From: Cristatella mucedo
Taxonomy: Eukaryota > Bryozoa > Phylactolaemata > Cristatellidae
DNA length: 64,000 nucleotides
NCBI GenBank assembly: GCA_009760855.2
Contig: WPIO01000100.1
Location: forward strand, 22,501 to 86,500
Direction of reading: 5' to 3'
This document shows positions 1 to 10,487 of this stretch, in pieces. The notes below the pieces were generated by a model. The model was given only the letters and a program-made list of their open reading frames with translations. It searched no databases and had not been told where the DNA came from. Each line of letters opens with the position of its first letter. Position 1 is the first letter of the stretch. The translations under genes and the position numbers were made by a program.

Positions 1-209
1 CTCTCTATATATATATATATACTCTCTCTCAGTCATTCTCGTCTCTGTCTCCCTCTGTCTTTCTCTTTCTCTCTCGGTTCTTGTTCTGTGTCTCTATATG
101 TGTCTCTGTCTCTTTCTGTCTCCTTTCCTCTTTTTCTTCGTGTCTCTCTGTCTCTCTACAGCTATGTCTCTCTCCCTTTTCTCTTTCTCTCGCCCTCTGC
201 TTCTCTCAG

Positions 210-291
<82 letters not shown>

Positions 292-401
292 TCTCTGTTT
301 CCCTCTCTCTTTTTCCGTCTCTGTCTCTCTATGTCTCTCAGCGTCCCTCTCTGTCTCTCTCACTCTCTCTCCCTCGCTCTCTATCCCTCGCTCTCTCTCT
401 C

Positions 402-457
<56 letters not shown>

Positions 458-475
458 CTTTCTCTCTTTCCCTCC
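1..475. repeat. (CT)n-rich microsatellite
   Basis: A short (TA)n at 9-20, then compound CT/CTTT/CTGT sequence, with long pure (CT)n at 212-276 and 413-452. The Leu/Ser and Arg/Glu frames across it are artefacts. Confidence 0.95.
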
Positions 476-1034
476 CTGGTCACGTGGTACAGTGAATCCT
501 CGGGCTGGAGCCCAGGCATAAGCGGTGACCCTCTCCATAAGAAACGTTTAATTGCTACGCAGTCACCATTGAGCGGACTGGATGGATTGGCGGATCGATC
601 GATCTTCCTCCGTTTGCTCCTCCTCCGCTCAAGCAGCAGCATCGCAGCAGTACTGGCAATCGATGGAGGCGTGAAAGGAAGGCTACCACATCCCACGTCG
701 GTCTAGCACCAGCTAGGCCATCCGCAACGGAGACGCTGTTCTCTGTCGAAGAGGTGTGTATTCTGAGGAGAATCGCCGCTTCCTGAGTGCATTCCGTGAG
801 CTGTCACTCGAGACCATTGCAGACGAACGCTTCAGCACCGCGCGAGCCAAGCGATGCGACTGCCATCGTGTGGCATCGTAATCATAGTCCGTACCTTCAA
901 TGGTCGTAACTAACCGCGGCGGAATCGGACTCCACCAGCGCCGAATCTCATGACGCCTCTGCAATCAAACCTGCGTGTCCTGCTTTAAATGACCATCTTT
1001 TATCAGATGATCGTCACTCCATGGTCTCAGCAGC
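476..1034. other. No feature recognised
   Basis: Moderately GC-rich unique-looking sequence; short frames only. Confidence 0.4.
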
Positions 1035-1150
1035 AGAGGTAAGGCTCTCACACGAGAGCGAGCGATCCAGGTCCCGTGGGTTCGAGTCCTGCCCTGGTGG
1101 CATCTGTGGCGGCAATCCTTAGGTCGCTCGCTGCCAAACACGGGGGGGGC
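1035..1150 (+). mobile_element. tRNA-like SINE relic
   Basis: GCAGAGGTAAGGCTCTCAC resembles the SINE-A A-box region and GGGTTCGAGTCCTGCCC is a good B box. The 3' body is not recognisable. Confidence 0.5.
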
Positions 1151-1579
1151 TAGTGATAACGGCAAACGCTCTTCTACTGCTGCTGCATGCTTTTCTGCTG
1201 AATCAACGCTCCCTTTCACTTTATTTATGCTGTTAGCTGCACAGTCAAGGATGCCTAATGCCTATGATACGACAGTGCAAATGTTCAAGCTCGCATACGC
1301 CACGATGCAATAGCCAAGCTTTTCCGTACATTTGTGACATTCCGCCCACAGTTGTGCAAAGCTCAACTTCCGGTTTTCTGCCTGTGCGAAAAAGAACTTG
1401 CAGTCTTCGCCAACGTCTGCAGCTTTTTCTGCCTGTCGTGAGCATCGCATTGCGCCACGTTGCGGCATCAACCATCCACGCCGCACTGATTGGCTCCAAT
1501 TGACCAAAAGTGGATCGATTTCTTCGAGTGTCTCTCTCGGACTCTTAGGCTACTCTTTCCTTGAGTCAAGCAGTTTAGC

Positions 1580-1888
1580 TTTGCCTTAAACCACCCTCCT
1601 CTGATCTGAAAGAGGCTTGGCTGCAGTTCACTTGCTCCAAAAGCGTGGAACTCACTCCCGAATCCTAGCTGATTAAACAGCCTCTTTTTGTATAGCGACA
1701 GAAGAGCCTTTTTACGGCTATCACCACCGCTTGCAGTGGCGATAAAGGATCGCCCACCGCAGGAATTGAACCCACGACCTCGGGACCGAGGTTGTGAAAA
1801 CAACCGCCTTACCTAGTGTGCCATCACGGCTCACTCCCGAATGACGGACGACGCCACATCGCTGACTTGACTGCGGTGAGGAAGAAGC
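1580..1888 (+). mobile_element. L2-like LINE relic carrying a SINE-A insertion
   Basis: AGCGTGGAACTCACTCCCGA before the SINE and ACATCGCTGACTTGACTGCG after it correspond to the WNSLP and PDLTT blocks. The SINE at 1664-1832 splits it. Confidence 0.55.
1664..1832 (-). mobile_element. SINE-A (tRNA-derived) with target-site duplication
   Basis: On the minus strand: A box TGGCACACTAGGTAAGG, B box GGTTCAATTCC, a tRNA-unrelated body, and the 3' end ...TGTTTAATCAGCTAGG. It is flanked by ACTCCCGAAT (up to 13 bp counting CTC) at 1651-1663 and 1830-1842, which fixes the element at about 169 bp. Confidence 0.9.
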
Positions 1889-2239
1889 TTATAGCCCTGA
1901 TTTTTGTCTCAGCATGTGTGGCGTCTCCGCGAATGACCCCGCGACCAGACTGTCACAGAACAGACGGATGTGAACCATTCACGCGTGCTTTGATGAGCGG
2001 AATTTCGAAAGCTATCGCTAACCAGTGGAGGAGCCCTTTTTTGCATAATACACGTAAATGGCGTGCAAAAAGATTTAGGTCTACTAAGACGCAATATAAA
2101 TTTTCCTTATCACTGTGGCTATCAATAGAATCTTCTATCTGGGCCACCTGAAGTATTTGTCTCCGTTTGCGCTCATTTCCCATTCATTTGCAACTTGAAC
2201 AACTGGTCGCAACTGGCCGCCACTGGCTCCTGGAGCTTC
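1889..2239. other. No feature recognised
   Basis: Unique-looking sequence between a LINE/SINE relic and a GC-rich block. Confidence 0.4.
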
Positions 2240-3245
2240 GCTATTTAAGCGGGACGGAAGTCGTCCGCCTCGCTCGACATGACATAAGCAGATCTTCACG
2301 TTTTACTAGCTTAGCAATGACTTCGTCGAAATCGGGAAATTTCCGGTAGCTGCACTCTAGTTGACGTTCGGAACTCTTCTCCTGATCGTTGCAAAAGCGG
2401 CAATGGCAGCGGCGTCACACGGCCTTCTTCTCCGCCGAAGCTCACCGAGCGGACGGCCTGAGCCAGCATGATGCGCGCGCTAGCTACCCGGTCAGTTGCC
2501 CGACGGTCTAGTTGCTCGGCGACAACATCGCCGGCGCAACGGTTGCTCTGGGCGCCGGAAAGCGCGTTCGCTCTCCGCTCAGATGAGTCCGTTTACAGAC
2601 AGTGGCGCCACTTCCCCGAGCCCACATTTCACCGCTCAATTGCGCCCGGCCGCTATCGGCCACGGCGGAACTCTCTGGAAGTTTTGCTCGACCTCGGCGC
2701 CCGAAGCCCCAGATGGACCGTCGAAAGACGCCGCCGCGACACCGACGCAGACGTTCCTCGGAGCCCGAGCGCGAGCGGCGGGAGAGCGCCAAGCTCTCGC
2801 GCCGGCAGGATGTCGCCAGCTCGCTCGCGGCCGCCACTCTACCCGGCGTCCGATTAGCTTTCGGCATCATGCACGCGCGTGCATGATGCTTTCGGCACGG
2901 ATGCTCGCACGCGCCCTTCGCTCGCTCTCGCGCGACGGGCGGCCGATTAGCCGTCCCCGGAAGTTCGCGCCGTTCGCGTCCGCGGCCGAAGCCCGACCGG
3001 CGGCGTCCAGCCGCTGCAGGAAAGCGCTCTAGCATGCGGCCCGATGAGGCAGCGCAATAAATCGACTGCAAACAAGCTCACTAGGTCAAGCGGCTGCTCG
3101 GCACGCTCCGCCGGCATCCGCCCCGCGAGCAGCCTCTGCACTTCCGCCCTGCGAGCCTCAGCCGCTCGGCACTTCCGCCCTGCGGGCAGCAGCTCCGAGC
3201 TCCGGCGGCATCGATGCCGCCCGATATGGTCTCGCTCGAGCTACG
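2240..3245. promoter_or_regulatory. GC-rich CpG-island-like block
   Basis: CpG-dense from about 2400, with a TATA-like CTATTTAAG at 2251. Overlapping frames on both strands (up to about 185 codons) are expected in such composition; I support no gene. A (GA)n tract follows directly. Confidence 0.4.
2864..2889. repeat. Perfect 26-bp palindrome
   Basis: Arms of 13 bp (GCATCATGCACGC and its complement) with no spacer, flanked by the direct repeat GCTTTCGGCA at 2857-2866 and 2888-2897, in a GC-rich block. Confidence 0.95.
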
Positions 3246-3247
3246 AG

Positions 3248-3385
3248 ACAGTGAGAGAGAGTGGGAGAGAGAGACAGTAAGAGAGAGCGTGGGAGAGAGA
3301 GACAGTGAAAGAGACAGTGAGAGAGAGAGTGAGAGAGAGAGAGACAGTGAGAGAGAGAGCCAGTGAGAGAGAGTGAGAGAGAGAG

Positions 3386-3437
<52 letters not shown>

Positions 3438-3438
3438 C

Positions 3439-3479
<41 letters not shown>

Positions 3480-3584
3480 TGAGAGAGAGAGTCAGTGAGA
3501 GAGAGAGAGAGCGAGAGAGAGAGCGAGAGAGAGACCGTGAGAGAGAGAGACAGTGAGAGAGAGAGAGAGAGAGAGGGGGGGGGA

Positions 3585-3620
<36 letters not shown>

Positions 3621-3768
3621 CGAGAGAGAGCGAGAGAGAGAGAGCGAGCGGGAGAGAGCGAGCGGGAGAGAGCGAGCGGGAGAGAGCGAGCTAGAGAGAG
3701 GGAGAGAGAGAGACAATAAGAGAGAGCGAGAGACAGTGAGAGAGAGAGAGAGAGAGAGAAGAGGAAGA
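3248..3768. repeat. (GA)n-rich microsatellite
   Basis: Compound GA/GAGC/GACAGT tract with a G10 run near 3575 and three copies of the 14-mer GAGAGAGCGAGCGG at about 3640-3685. Confidence 0.95.
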
Positions 3769-3834
3769 TCCGCAAGAGCACTCCGAGCCGAACAAGAGCG
3801 AGACAGGATGCGAGCTGCCGATGACCGTATCGTC

Positions 3835-3962
3835 GCACTTGACGATCCAGGCGGTGGCTTGAGTCCTGCAGCGGGCAATCTTATACTGCTTACTCAAGCG
3901 TTAGTGACAGCCGTTATGGATCTTCTGCTGCTATTTGAATAAGGCTCTTAAGTAAGCAAACC
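3835..3962 (+). mobile_element. SINE-A relic (3' part)
   Basis: GCTTGAGTCCTGCAGCGGGC (B box) and GACAGCCGTTATGGATCTTC match the SINE-A body. It ends near 3960 just beyond the (GA)n tract. Confidence 0.5.
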
Positions 3963-4294
3963 CTTATTTTAATTTACCTCTCACCACTCGTAGCGCCTAC
4001 CCCCGCTCCCCTCCCCGGCTGCCACAACGCCTACCGCGAGAGCTCTGCGTCGCCCACGACGACTTCCACTACGCTCACCCTAATCTCTGCTGCGCCTATC
4101 TTGACACGCGGAGCGGCCTTGGAGAGGCGGAAAAAGCCTGGCGCAAGGCGGCCGTACGGGATACGGACTAGCTCGGTGGAGAGGTGTATGACGAAGGTGG
4201 CGTTACGCAGCTAGTGGAGGCTCTTACGGCATCGACCCTGAGGAGACGGTAAAGCTCGAGTGGGTTAATCGAATCTTTAGTCAAGCCTCGAAAG

Positions 4295-4440
4295 TAAATG
4301 TACATAAATATGAATAATTCATGTGTATAGCGCCCTGTGAGAACTGAATCTCTATCCAGGCTCGTGAAATGCACCGCAGGGCTCGAACCCACGACCTCGG
4401 CACTCAAAGGTGAGCACCGTAACTCCTGGGCCAAGTCAGG
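4295..4440 (-). mobile_element. SINE-B (tRNA-derived, L2-type tail)
   Basis: On the minus strand: TTGGCCCAGGAGTTACGG (A box), GGTCGTGGGTTCGAGCCCTG (B box), then the L2-like 3' hairpin tail with GGGCGCTATACACATGAATT. Confidence 0.75.
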
Positions 4441-4589
4441 GCGGTAGTCTCGGGACAGGTATTTCCGATGGCCATTACTACTAATTTAGGCATCGTCGCT
4501 AGTTACGAGCGATTTTTTCGGTGAGACGTAAAGCTTCGAGGGTCTCTCGTCGACTAACGCGAGAAATCAATCAAAAGCTCGAACGCTTC

Positions 4590-5225
4590 GCGCCGCCGCA
4601 ACATGTTTGGTGACGTCATCAGAGACGCCCGCTCCCGGACGGGCTCAGGTGCAGCAGCTTTAACCTCGATACAGCGCGCTTAGCGGCGCGACTGCAGCTC
4701 GGTGCAGAGCCGGTGAGCTCATGATTTGCAGCGAATCATTAATCGGCGTCGCCGTTTCCGCTAGCGCCCCCGGCGGAGCTAGCCAGCGGTCACTCCGCTC
4801 GCCCGGGGAAGCCTCGCTAAGGCGGGCGTAAGGCGGGCTAGCGTAACATACCGTAAGAGCTTCCGAACGGAAGCTTCCGGGGCCGTTCAAGCAAGCCTCT
4901 TTCGCACAAAGGACTGTGACGGCGACCGCGCGCGCGCGCTGCGAACGGTTGCTGTTCGCTCAGTCTGAAGACGCGACAGAGCGCGTCGGCTGCTTGAACT
5001 CGAGACCTGCCGGTCAAGCACTCGAAGCGCGAGCGGCTTCCGGTGCGAACTCGGCAACCGACAGCGAGCCGCGTCTCGCGCCGAAAGAAAAGGCGAGAAG
5101 CGCTGCTCAAAAGGGAAGGAAAGCACATCGAGGCGAAGTGAGTGAGCGGCGAAGAAAGAGCGGCGGGAGACAGCGGAGACAGAGATCGATCGATCGAAAT
5201 GCCGGAGTCGGAGGCAGTAGAGCTT
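4590..5225. other. GC-rich block, no gene recognised
   Basis: CpG-dense with competing frames on both strands (up to about 139 codons), none with recognisable motifs. Confidence 0.4.
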
Positions 5226-5392
5226 ATAAACCTGGGTCATGGCCAAGGGCTAAGGTGCTCGCTTTTCACGACTCGCGTCGTGGGCTCTACACCTGCAAGC
5301 GGTCAATCGTTTATTGCCCGCTGCAAGCGGGGTGATAGCCTTCAAAGCTCTTCTGCCGCTCTGTAAACGAGGCTGGTCGATCAGGTGACCTT
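5226..5392 (+). mobile_element. SINE-A-like relic
   Basis: CATGGCCAAGGGCTAAGGTG (A-box region), a degenerate B box, then TGCAAGCGGGGTGATAGCC and CTCTTCTGCCGCT from the SINE-A body. The end is degenerate. Confidence 0.6.
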
Positions 5393-6069
5393 TACTTATA
5401 GGGAGTCGTTGCCCCAGAATCGCACAAGTAAGCTTCGCGGTCTTCCTGCACGGAAGAGAGAAACTATGAGCTGCCAACAGTCTCTTCGTGCTATTGATAT
5501 CGGCGTCTAATAAATCGTTTCATTAGGACCTCGCGGTAAGAGAAAGCCAGAATCGCTGTAATGGTTCATGTAAGTGTGAGTTAGCTTAGCTGCGGTGGGC
5601 CTCATAGGGTCTTGAGAACAACAACTGCCGTCTTATAACCGGATGTCCACCTTTCAAAAAAGTGCATGGCAAATTGCAGTGGATTTAGAGACCAGATTGA
5701 GTTACCGTATATTCAAAAGCTACACAAACTCGTAGTATTTATTGTTGTAAGTACTAGTATTATTATTATTATTATTTCACATTTGTACAGAGCTCAAAGT
5801 TTTCTAAATCTCCAAGTACAAACTTCGCAGAAAGTTCGAGGTTAGACAGAAATTATTCGACCCTCTTGGTCGTAATAACATCCACAGCTGCCGCAAGCCA
5901 AGTAAATGAAGGACGATACGCACCGAAAGAGCAACCGGTGTTAAACAGAGGTGAAAGTTTTTAACTTCTTTTTACATGTCGTAAAGTCAGAGAGTATCGT
6001 GGTGTCGTAGCGAGTTACAGGCTTTAGGTGTGTGGAAGCAAGGAGGCATAGGAAGTGGAGGCAAGATTT
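5393..6069. other. No gene; short (ATT)n only
   Basis: (ATT)n at 5757-5776 may be a LINE tail remnant; otherwise AT-rich unassigned sequence. Confidence 0.4.
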
Positions 6070-6245
6070 CCAACAGACAATCACTACAGCAGCCTCTTTT
6101 TATAGCGACAAAAGTGCCTTTATGGCTATCACCACCACTTGCAGCGGCAATAATGGATTGCCCACCACAAGATTCGAACCCACAACCTCAGGACCGAGGT
6201 CACTAAGAGCAACCGCCTTACCTAGTGTGCCATCACGGTTTACCA
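6070..6245 (-). mobile_element. SINE-A
   Basis: Nearly full length on the minus strand: TGGCACACTAGGTAAGG, the B box GGTTCGAATCTTG, the GCCATAAAGGC stem and an AAAAAGAGGCTG end. Confidence 0.88.
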
Positions 6246-6319
6246 AAGTATCTGGGGTCGCTTAGCGGCACAGATGAACTGTCAGAAGATCTGATGGAGG
6301 GGGATGCATGAGGAGTGAA

Positions 6320-6321
6320 TA

Positions 6322-6408
<87 letters not shown>

Positions 6409-6425
6409 CTCTTTCTTTTGCTCTC

Positions 6426-6456
<31 letters not shown>

Positions 6457-6495
6457 CTCCTTCTCTCTCTCCTTCTCTTTCTCTCTTTCTTTCGC
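6320..6495. repeat. (CT)n/(CTTT)n microsatellite
   Basis: Pure (CT)n to about 6380, then CTTT- and CTCC-interrupted repeats. Confidence 0.95.
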
Positions 6496-7469
6496 TCACT
6501 TTCTTGTCGCGACTCGGCGATGCTCCAGCTACGCAATCTGACGTGCCGTAGCTACCGCCGAAGATGATGCGACACCGCCACAAACTGTAGAAGCCCAGAT
6601 TGGGCACGATTCGAGTTATGTTGGCGACAGAAGCGCACCGACGACATGCGATCAATCTACGAGCAGAAGAGGCTGGCATCTATCTGGCTACGTAGAAATC
6701 CCTCTCGCACGTGTTCGGAGCCGCCTCGCTTTCACAGTTCATGTGAGGCAAATGCTGCGTTGCATCTTGAAGCAGATGACAATGAGAATAGGCAACAGCG
6801 GTTTCTCAAATTATGCACGATGCTCCTCAAAAAGCTAGTTCCACTACTAAAAATGCCTGAATTGGTCAAACGGAACCGAAGATCCAATCACGGCTACAGG
6901 ATCGGCTAAACCACGACCGCAGCGGAGTACGCATCAATGTGTCACACTGGAGTCGCTTTCACTTGTAGCTGATGCATTGGGTGTGTTAAAAGTGCAAATT
7001 AAGCAATTCGTTTTCTATGGATTTTAGATATTCTAAGCTAGCGTCTCTGAGGACTGGCAATCTCCGATTTTCTTGCATTTTTCTTAGTACGAGGCTATCT
7101 TACGCTTGCACAGTCTGTGCGAGCTCGAGAGGAAGGTTTTCCCTAACCAATCGGAAGAGGGCCGGCTTCGTTCGGCTAGTTTTGGCGCTTAGCTCGAGAT
7201 GCCTACGAGGTCACTACTCGACAGCACCACGAAAGGACGATTGCAGGACTTGCATAAAATTGGCTTAAGCAATCGAGAAGTGGAGTGCACTCTTTAAATC
7301 AAGTGTGCGCCGTCAGCTGCAATGTTAAAAAGCTGAAACGCACTGCTCTGTATTGCTAGTTGACGGCGCTCGGGTGCTTGGCCGAGGAGGGCGATCCGCA
7401 GGAACGTAAAGACGCTGACTCTTTGGCGTCGGAAGGCTGCATTCCAGGCACGGCATATAGACAAGGGTA
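6496..7469. other. No feature recognised
   Basis: Frames at 6646-6909 and 7017-7268 (plus) have no motif or splice context. Confidence 0.4.
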
Positions 7470-7632
7470 GCCAAATGCAAGCCTTCGCTCACCGAACAGC
7501 CTAGAAGACGTTGTTTCGGTTGTGCTAGAAACCACGCCCAGTAAACGGCCGACACGACTGGAGTCAAGTTTTATGGACCGACCAACGAGTAAAGCTATTC
7601 ATGCTTTTTATAACGCTAAGCGAAAATACCTA
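7470..7632 (+). repeat. Local duplication, uninterrupted member
   Basis: It contains TTCGCTCACCGAACAGCC, AAACCACGCCCAGTAA and GTTTTATGGACCGACCAACG in order, matching 7983-8250. Confidence 0.7.
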
Positions 7633-7679
7633 GTTTTAAGCTCCTTGTCGATCACTACCCGTGCGTTCATAAAAAAAAC

Positions 7680-7862
7680 TATTAGCCGATCTAGCGGCCT
7701 CATTTCGTACAGCGACAGCAGAGCCTTAAGGATGTCACCACCGCTTGCAGTTGGCAATAAAGATAGCCCACTGCAGTATTCCAATAACCCACGACCCACG
7801 AGGTTGTGTAGGGCAAGCGCTTTAGCTTCTGGCCATCGTCTGGCTATCGTGGCCATCGTCAG
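7680..7862 (-). mobile_element. SINE-A, diverged
   Basis: GCTTGCAGTTGGCAATAAAG, CCACGACCCACGAGG and the body TCACCACCGC match in order on the minus strand. The A/B boxes are damaged. Confidence 0.65.
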
Positions 7863-7924
7863 CGTCTAGACAGAGTGAGCCACCGAAGGTTTACATCCAA
7901 GCATGGCAAATTGAGAGCCGGTCT

Positions 7925-7995
7925 CTGGTAGCTTAGGCATTTGCTATCTATGCAAGCCTTTGCTATCTATGCAAGCCATTGCTATCTATGCCTTT
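7925..7995. repeat. Short tandem repeat, about 22-bp unit
   Basis: TTTGCTATCTATGCAAGCC and variants repeat three to four times. Confidence 0.8.
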
Positions 7996-8250
7996 GCTCA
8001 CCGAGAAGCAATAAAGAGATGATCTCTCTGATGGGACAGAAACCGCGCTTGGTAATAAAATAAAACACTAGCTGATTTAACAACCTCTTTTGAATAGCGA
8101 CAGAAGAGCCTTTACGTCTATCACCACCGATTGCAGCGCCGTACCTGTTGCGAAATCACGGCACACGGCCGACAACCGGGGTCGAGTTTTATGGACCGAC
8201 GAATAAAAAAAAACTAATTCTTTTCACTAACAGCAAACGAAGGATATCCG
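7983..8250 (+). repeat. Local duplication, member with SINE-A insertion
   Basis: TTTGCTCACCGAGAAGCA, AAACCGCGCTTGGTAA, then the SINE-A at 8068-8167, then GTTTTATGGACCGACGAATA. The uninterrupted partner at 7470-7632 shows the pre-insertion arrangement. Confidence 0.7.
8068..8167 (-). mobile_element. SINE-A with internal deletion
   Basis: Both ends are present (CTAGCTGATTTAACAACC at 8068 and ATCACGGCAC at about 8155) but the B-box region is deleted. It interrupts the second member of a local duplication (see 7983-8250). Confidence 0.75.
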
Positions 8251-8384
8251 TAAGTGGCTGAGAATATGAGATGTGCGACCCGGCTTGGCTCCAGGCAGCA
8301 ACTGTATTTGATGTTGCTACGATAATAATTGGTGGTTGTTTCTGCTCCTCCGGCGTCGGACTTCTGCACCGTATCGATGGACTT

Positions 8385-8495
8385 GGGCCCTTAAACTCTA
8401 TCGAGGTCGAGGCCTCGAGCGCTAACGACCTCAGTCAAGGTCGTTAAAGAGCGAGCACCTCACGCCTAGACCATGCCAGGGCGGCAGTTCCGCTA
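8385..8495 (-). mobile_element. tRNA-like SINE relic
   Basis: CATGGTCTAGGCGTGAGGTG on the minus strand has A-box form and is followed by a degenerate B-box region. No SINE body was recognised. Confidence 0.4.
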
Positions 8496-8644
8496 GGGTC
8501 GCCTGCGAAATCGCTCGCTGTCTCAGCCCCGTCGCTCGTTCCTCAGCTCGTTCCTCCGCCCGCGCTCTATTTCTTCGGTATCCAGCTTTGCATAGCGCCG
8601 CCGCGTCCCGACCCAAGCAAGCGTTACCGCGGCAGCAGTTTTCG

Positions 8645-9064
<420 letters not shown>

Positions 9065-9556
9065 GGTTTCAGTCGCGACTCTCGCGCCTTCTAGCGCCGC
9101 ACCGCAAGGCTCCGGCGCCTGGGCGACGTCGCCGTTCGAACGCTGCATCAGCTGCCGACATGGCGAAAGCATGCTCTCCGATTGGCCGGCTAAAGCGTTC
9201 CCTTGCTGCGTTCGCTCGCCGTTCGTTCGCTTCGCCAAGGGAGAGGGCGATCGAGGGGGTAGGAGAGAGAAGGCCCGACGATCTTTCGCTTCCGCTCGGC
9301 TTCCACTGCGGCTGGCGGCGGCAAAGGGCGCGAGCGAAGAGTCCACGCACCAGGCATTACTGCGGGCGACGCGCCTCGCCCCAGAGGCCGAGGCGCGGCG
9401 TGAGCGGCCCCTGATGCGAGAGTGCCACCATTTGGCTTCGTAGAAATGACCGACCGCCGCGGCGTGCCGCTGAGCGATGCCGATTGGAATCGATGGTATT
9501 CGCGAGGGTGGGCGCTAAGCTCGAGGAGCAGACGCAGTGGGAGATTTGCCAGAGCA

Positions 9557-9678
9557 CTGCTGCTGCTGCTGCTGCAGCTGCTGCTGCTGCTGCTGCAGCT
9601 GCTGCTGCTGCTGCTGCTGCTGCAGCTGCTGCTGCTGCTGCAGCTGCTGCTGCTGCTGCAGCTGCTGCTGCTGCTGCA

Positions 9679-9746
<68 letters not shown>

Positions 9747-9793
9747 AGCTGCTGCTGCTGCTGCTGCTGCTGCTGCAGTTGCTGCTGCTGCTG
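9557..9793 (-). repeat. (CTG/CAG)n trinucleotide array, about 79 triplets
   Basis: On the minus strand this is CAG with eight single CTG interruptions (one CAA near the start); the longest pure run is about 22 triplets. It starts roughly 35 nt past the donor at 9831, so it is probably intronic. An overlapping frame would read poly-Gln with Leu breaks, but it has no independent support. Confidence 0.9.
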
Positions 9794-9831
9794 CACCGCG
9801 TAGACTGGGAGTGGCTGCTGCTGCTCCTCAC

Positions 9832-10487
9832 CTCTCAGCTCCTTCGTCGGGCGCCTGCTCCTCACCGCCCGCTCCCTGGCCCGCACCGACGGCGGCTGCC
9901 GCCGAGGCGCGTAGCAAGTCGCGGTCCGATGCGAACTTAATCAGATTTCCGCTCGGCGTCGGCAGTTGTGCTGTTCGCTTGCCTGATCCGTCGTCGCTGT
10001 TGGCGAAGCTGAACTCCTTGACGGCGTCGCAGGCGTCGCGCGGACTCGCGACGGCCTCGTCCAGCCGAATCGTCAGCGGCGGCGCGGCGGCCCGAGGCGC
10101 CGGCACGGGCGGCCGCGCAGGCGGTTGTCCGCTGCCGTGGGCACCACCGCTGCTCGTCGAGCGACGCATGACGTCGTCGTCGCCGCCGTCGCCGCCGCCG
10201 CCACCAGCCGCCGCTCGCGGCGGCGGCGAAGTAGAGTCGATGTCGACCAGCTGTTCGTCCACGATGCCGCCGCCGCCGAGCAGGTTGGTGGACGATATTT
10301 TCTTTCTCAGTCGTTGCATAAGCGATCCTCCATCGCCGCTGCATTGCGCCCCCGCGGCGGCCGCCGCCGCGGCGTTCTCCTTAGTCTTCCCGCCGGGGCC
10401 GGCGGCCGAGTCGCGGCTGATGACGCCGGCCACGGCATTCGGCAGGTTGATCTTATTCTTGAGAAAATTCATCCTGAGCGCGCGCAA
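9832..10487 (-). CDS. Probable first coding exon of an unidentified gene, minus strand
   Basis: The frame opens MRALRMNFLKNKINLPN (or at the internal Met, MNFLKNK...) and runs 218 codons of low-complexity Ala/Gly/Pro/Ser-rich sequence with better-structured islands: SLMQRLRKKISSTNLL near residue 55 and PSGNLIKFASDRDLLRA near residue 190. The frame stops exactly inside a strong donor, GAGAG|GTGAGG, whose TGA is the stop, so the coding exon most likely ends at 9832 in phase 2. The GC-rich block upstream (10.5-11.2 kb) fits a CpG-island promoter. The N terminus with basic amphipathic blocks recalls synaptic or vesicle proteins, but I do not recognise the family. Downstream exons would lie at lower coordinates; I found none. 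Confidence 0.5.

Noticed and set aside
81-706. Long Leu/Ser-rich and Arg/Glu-rich frames over (CT)n
   Set aside because: They are translations of a dinucleotide repeat in several frames with no start context, splice sites or complex sequence. The same applies to 3158-3838, 6233-6679, 8588-9443 and 39746-40490.
1035-1150. Possible functional tRNA gene
   Set aside because: The B box is good but no cloverleaf with paired acceptor stem and anticodon arm could be drawn; SINE relic is more likely.
5142-5366. Small frame MPESEAVELINLGHGQ... as a possible gene start
   Set aside because: From about residue 11 on it is SINE-A sequence; no splice donor or conservation seen.
9515-9886. Poly-Gln protein on the minus strand
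   Set aside because: It overlaps the exon in another frame and lies mostly past the splice donor; simple CAG repeat translation.
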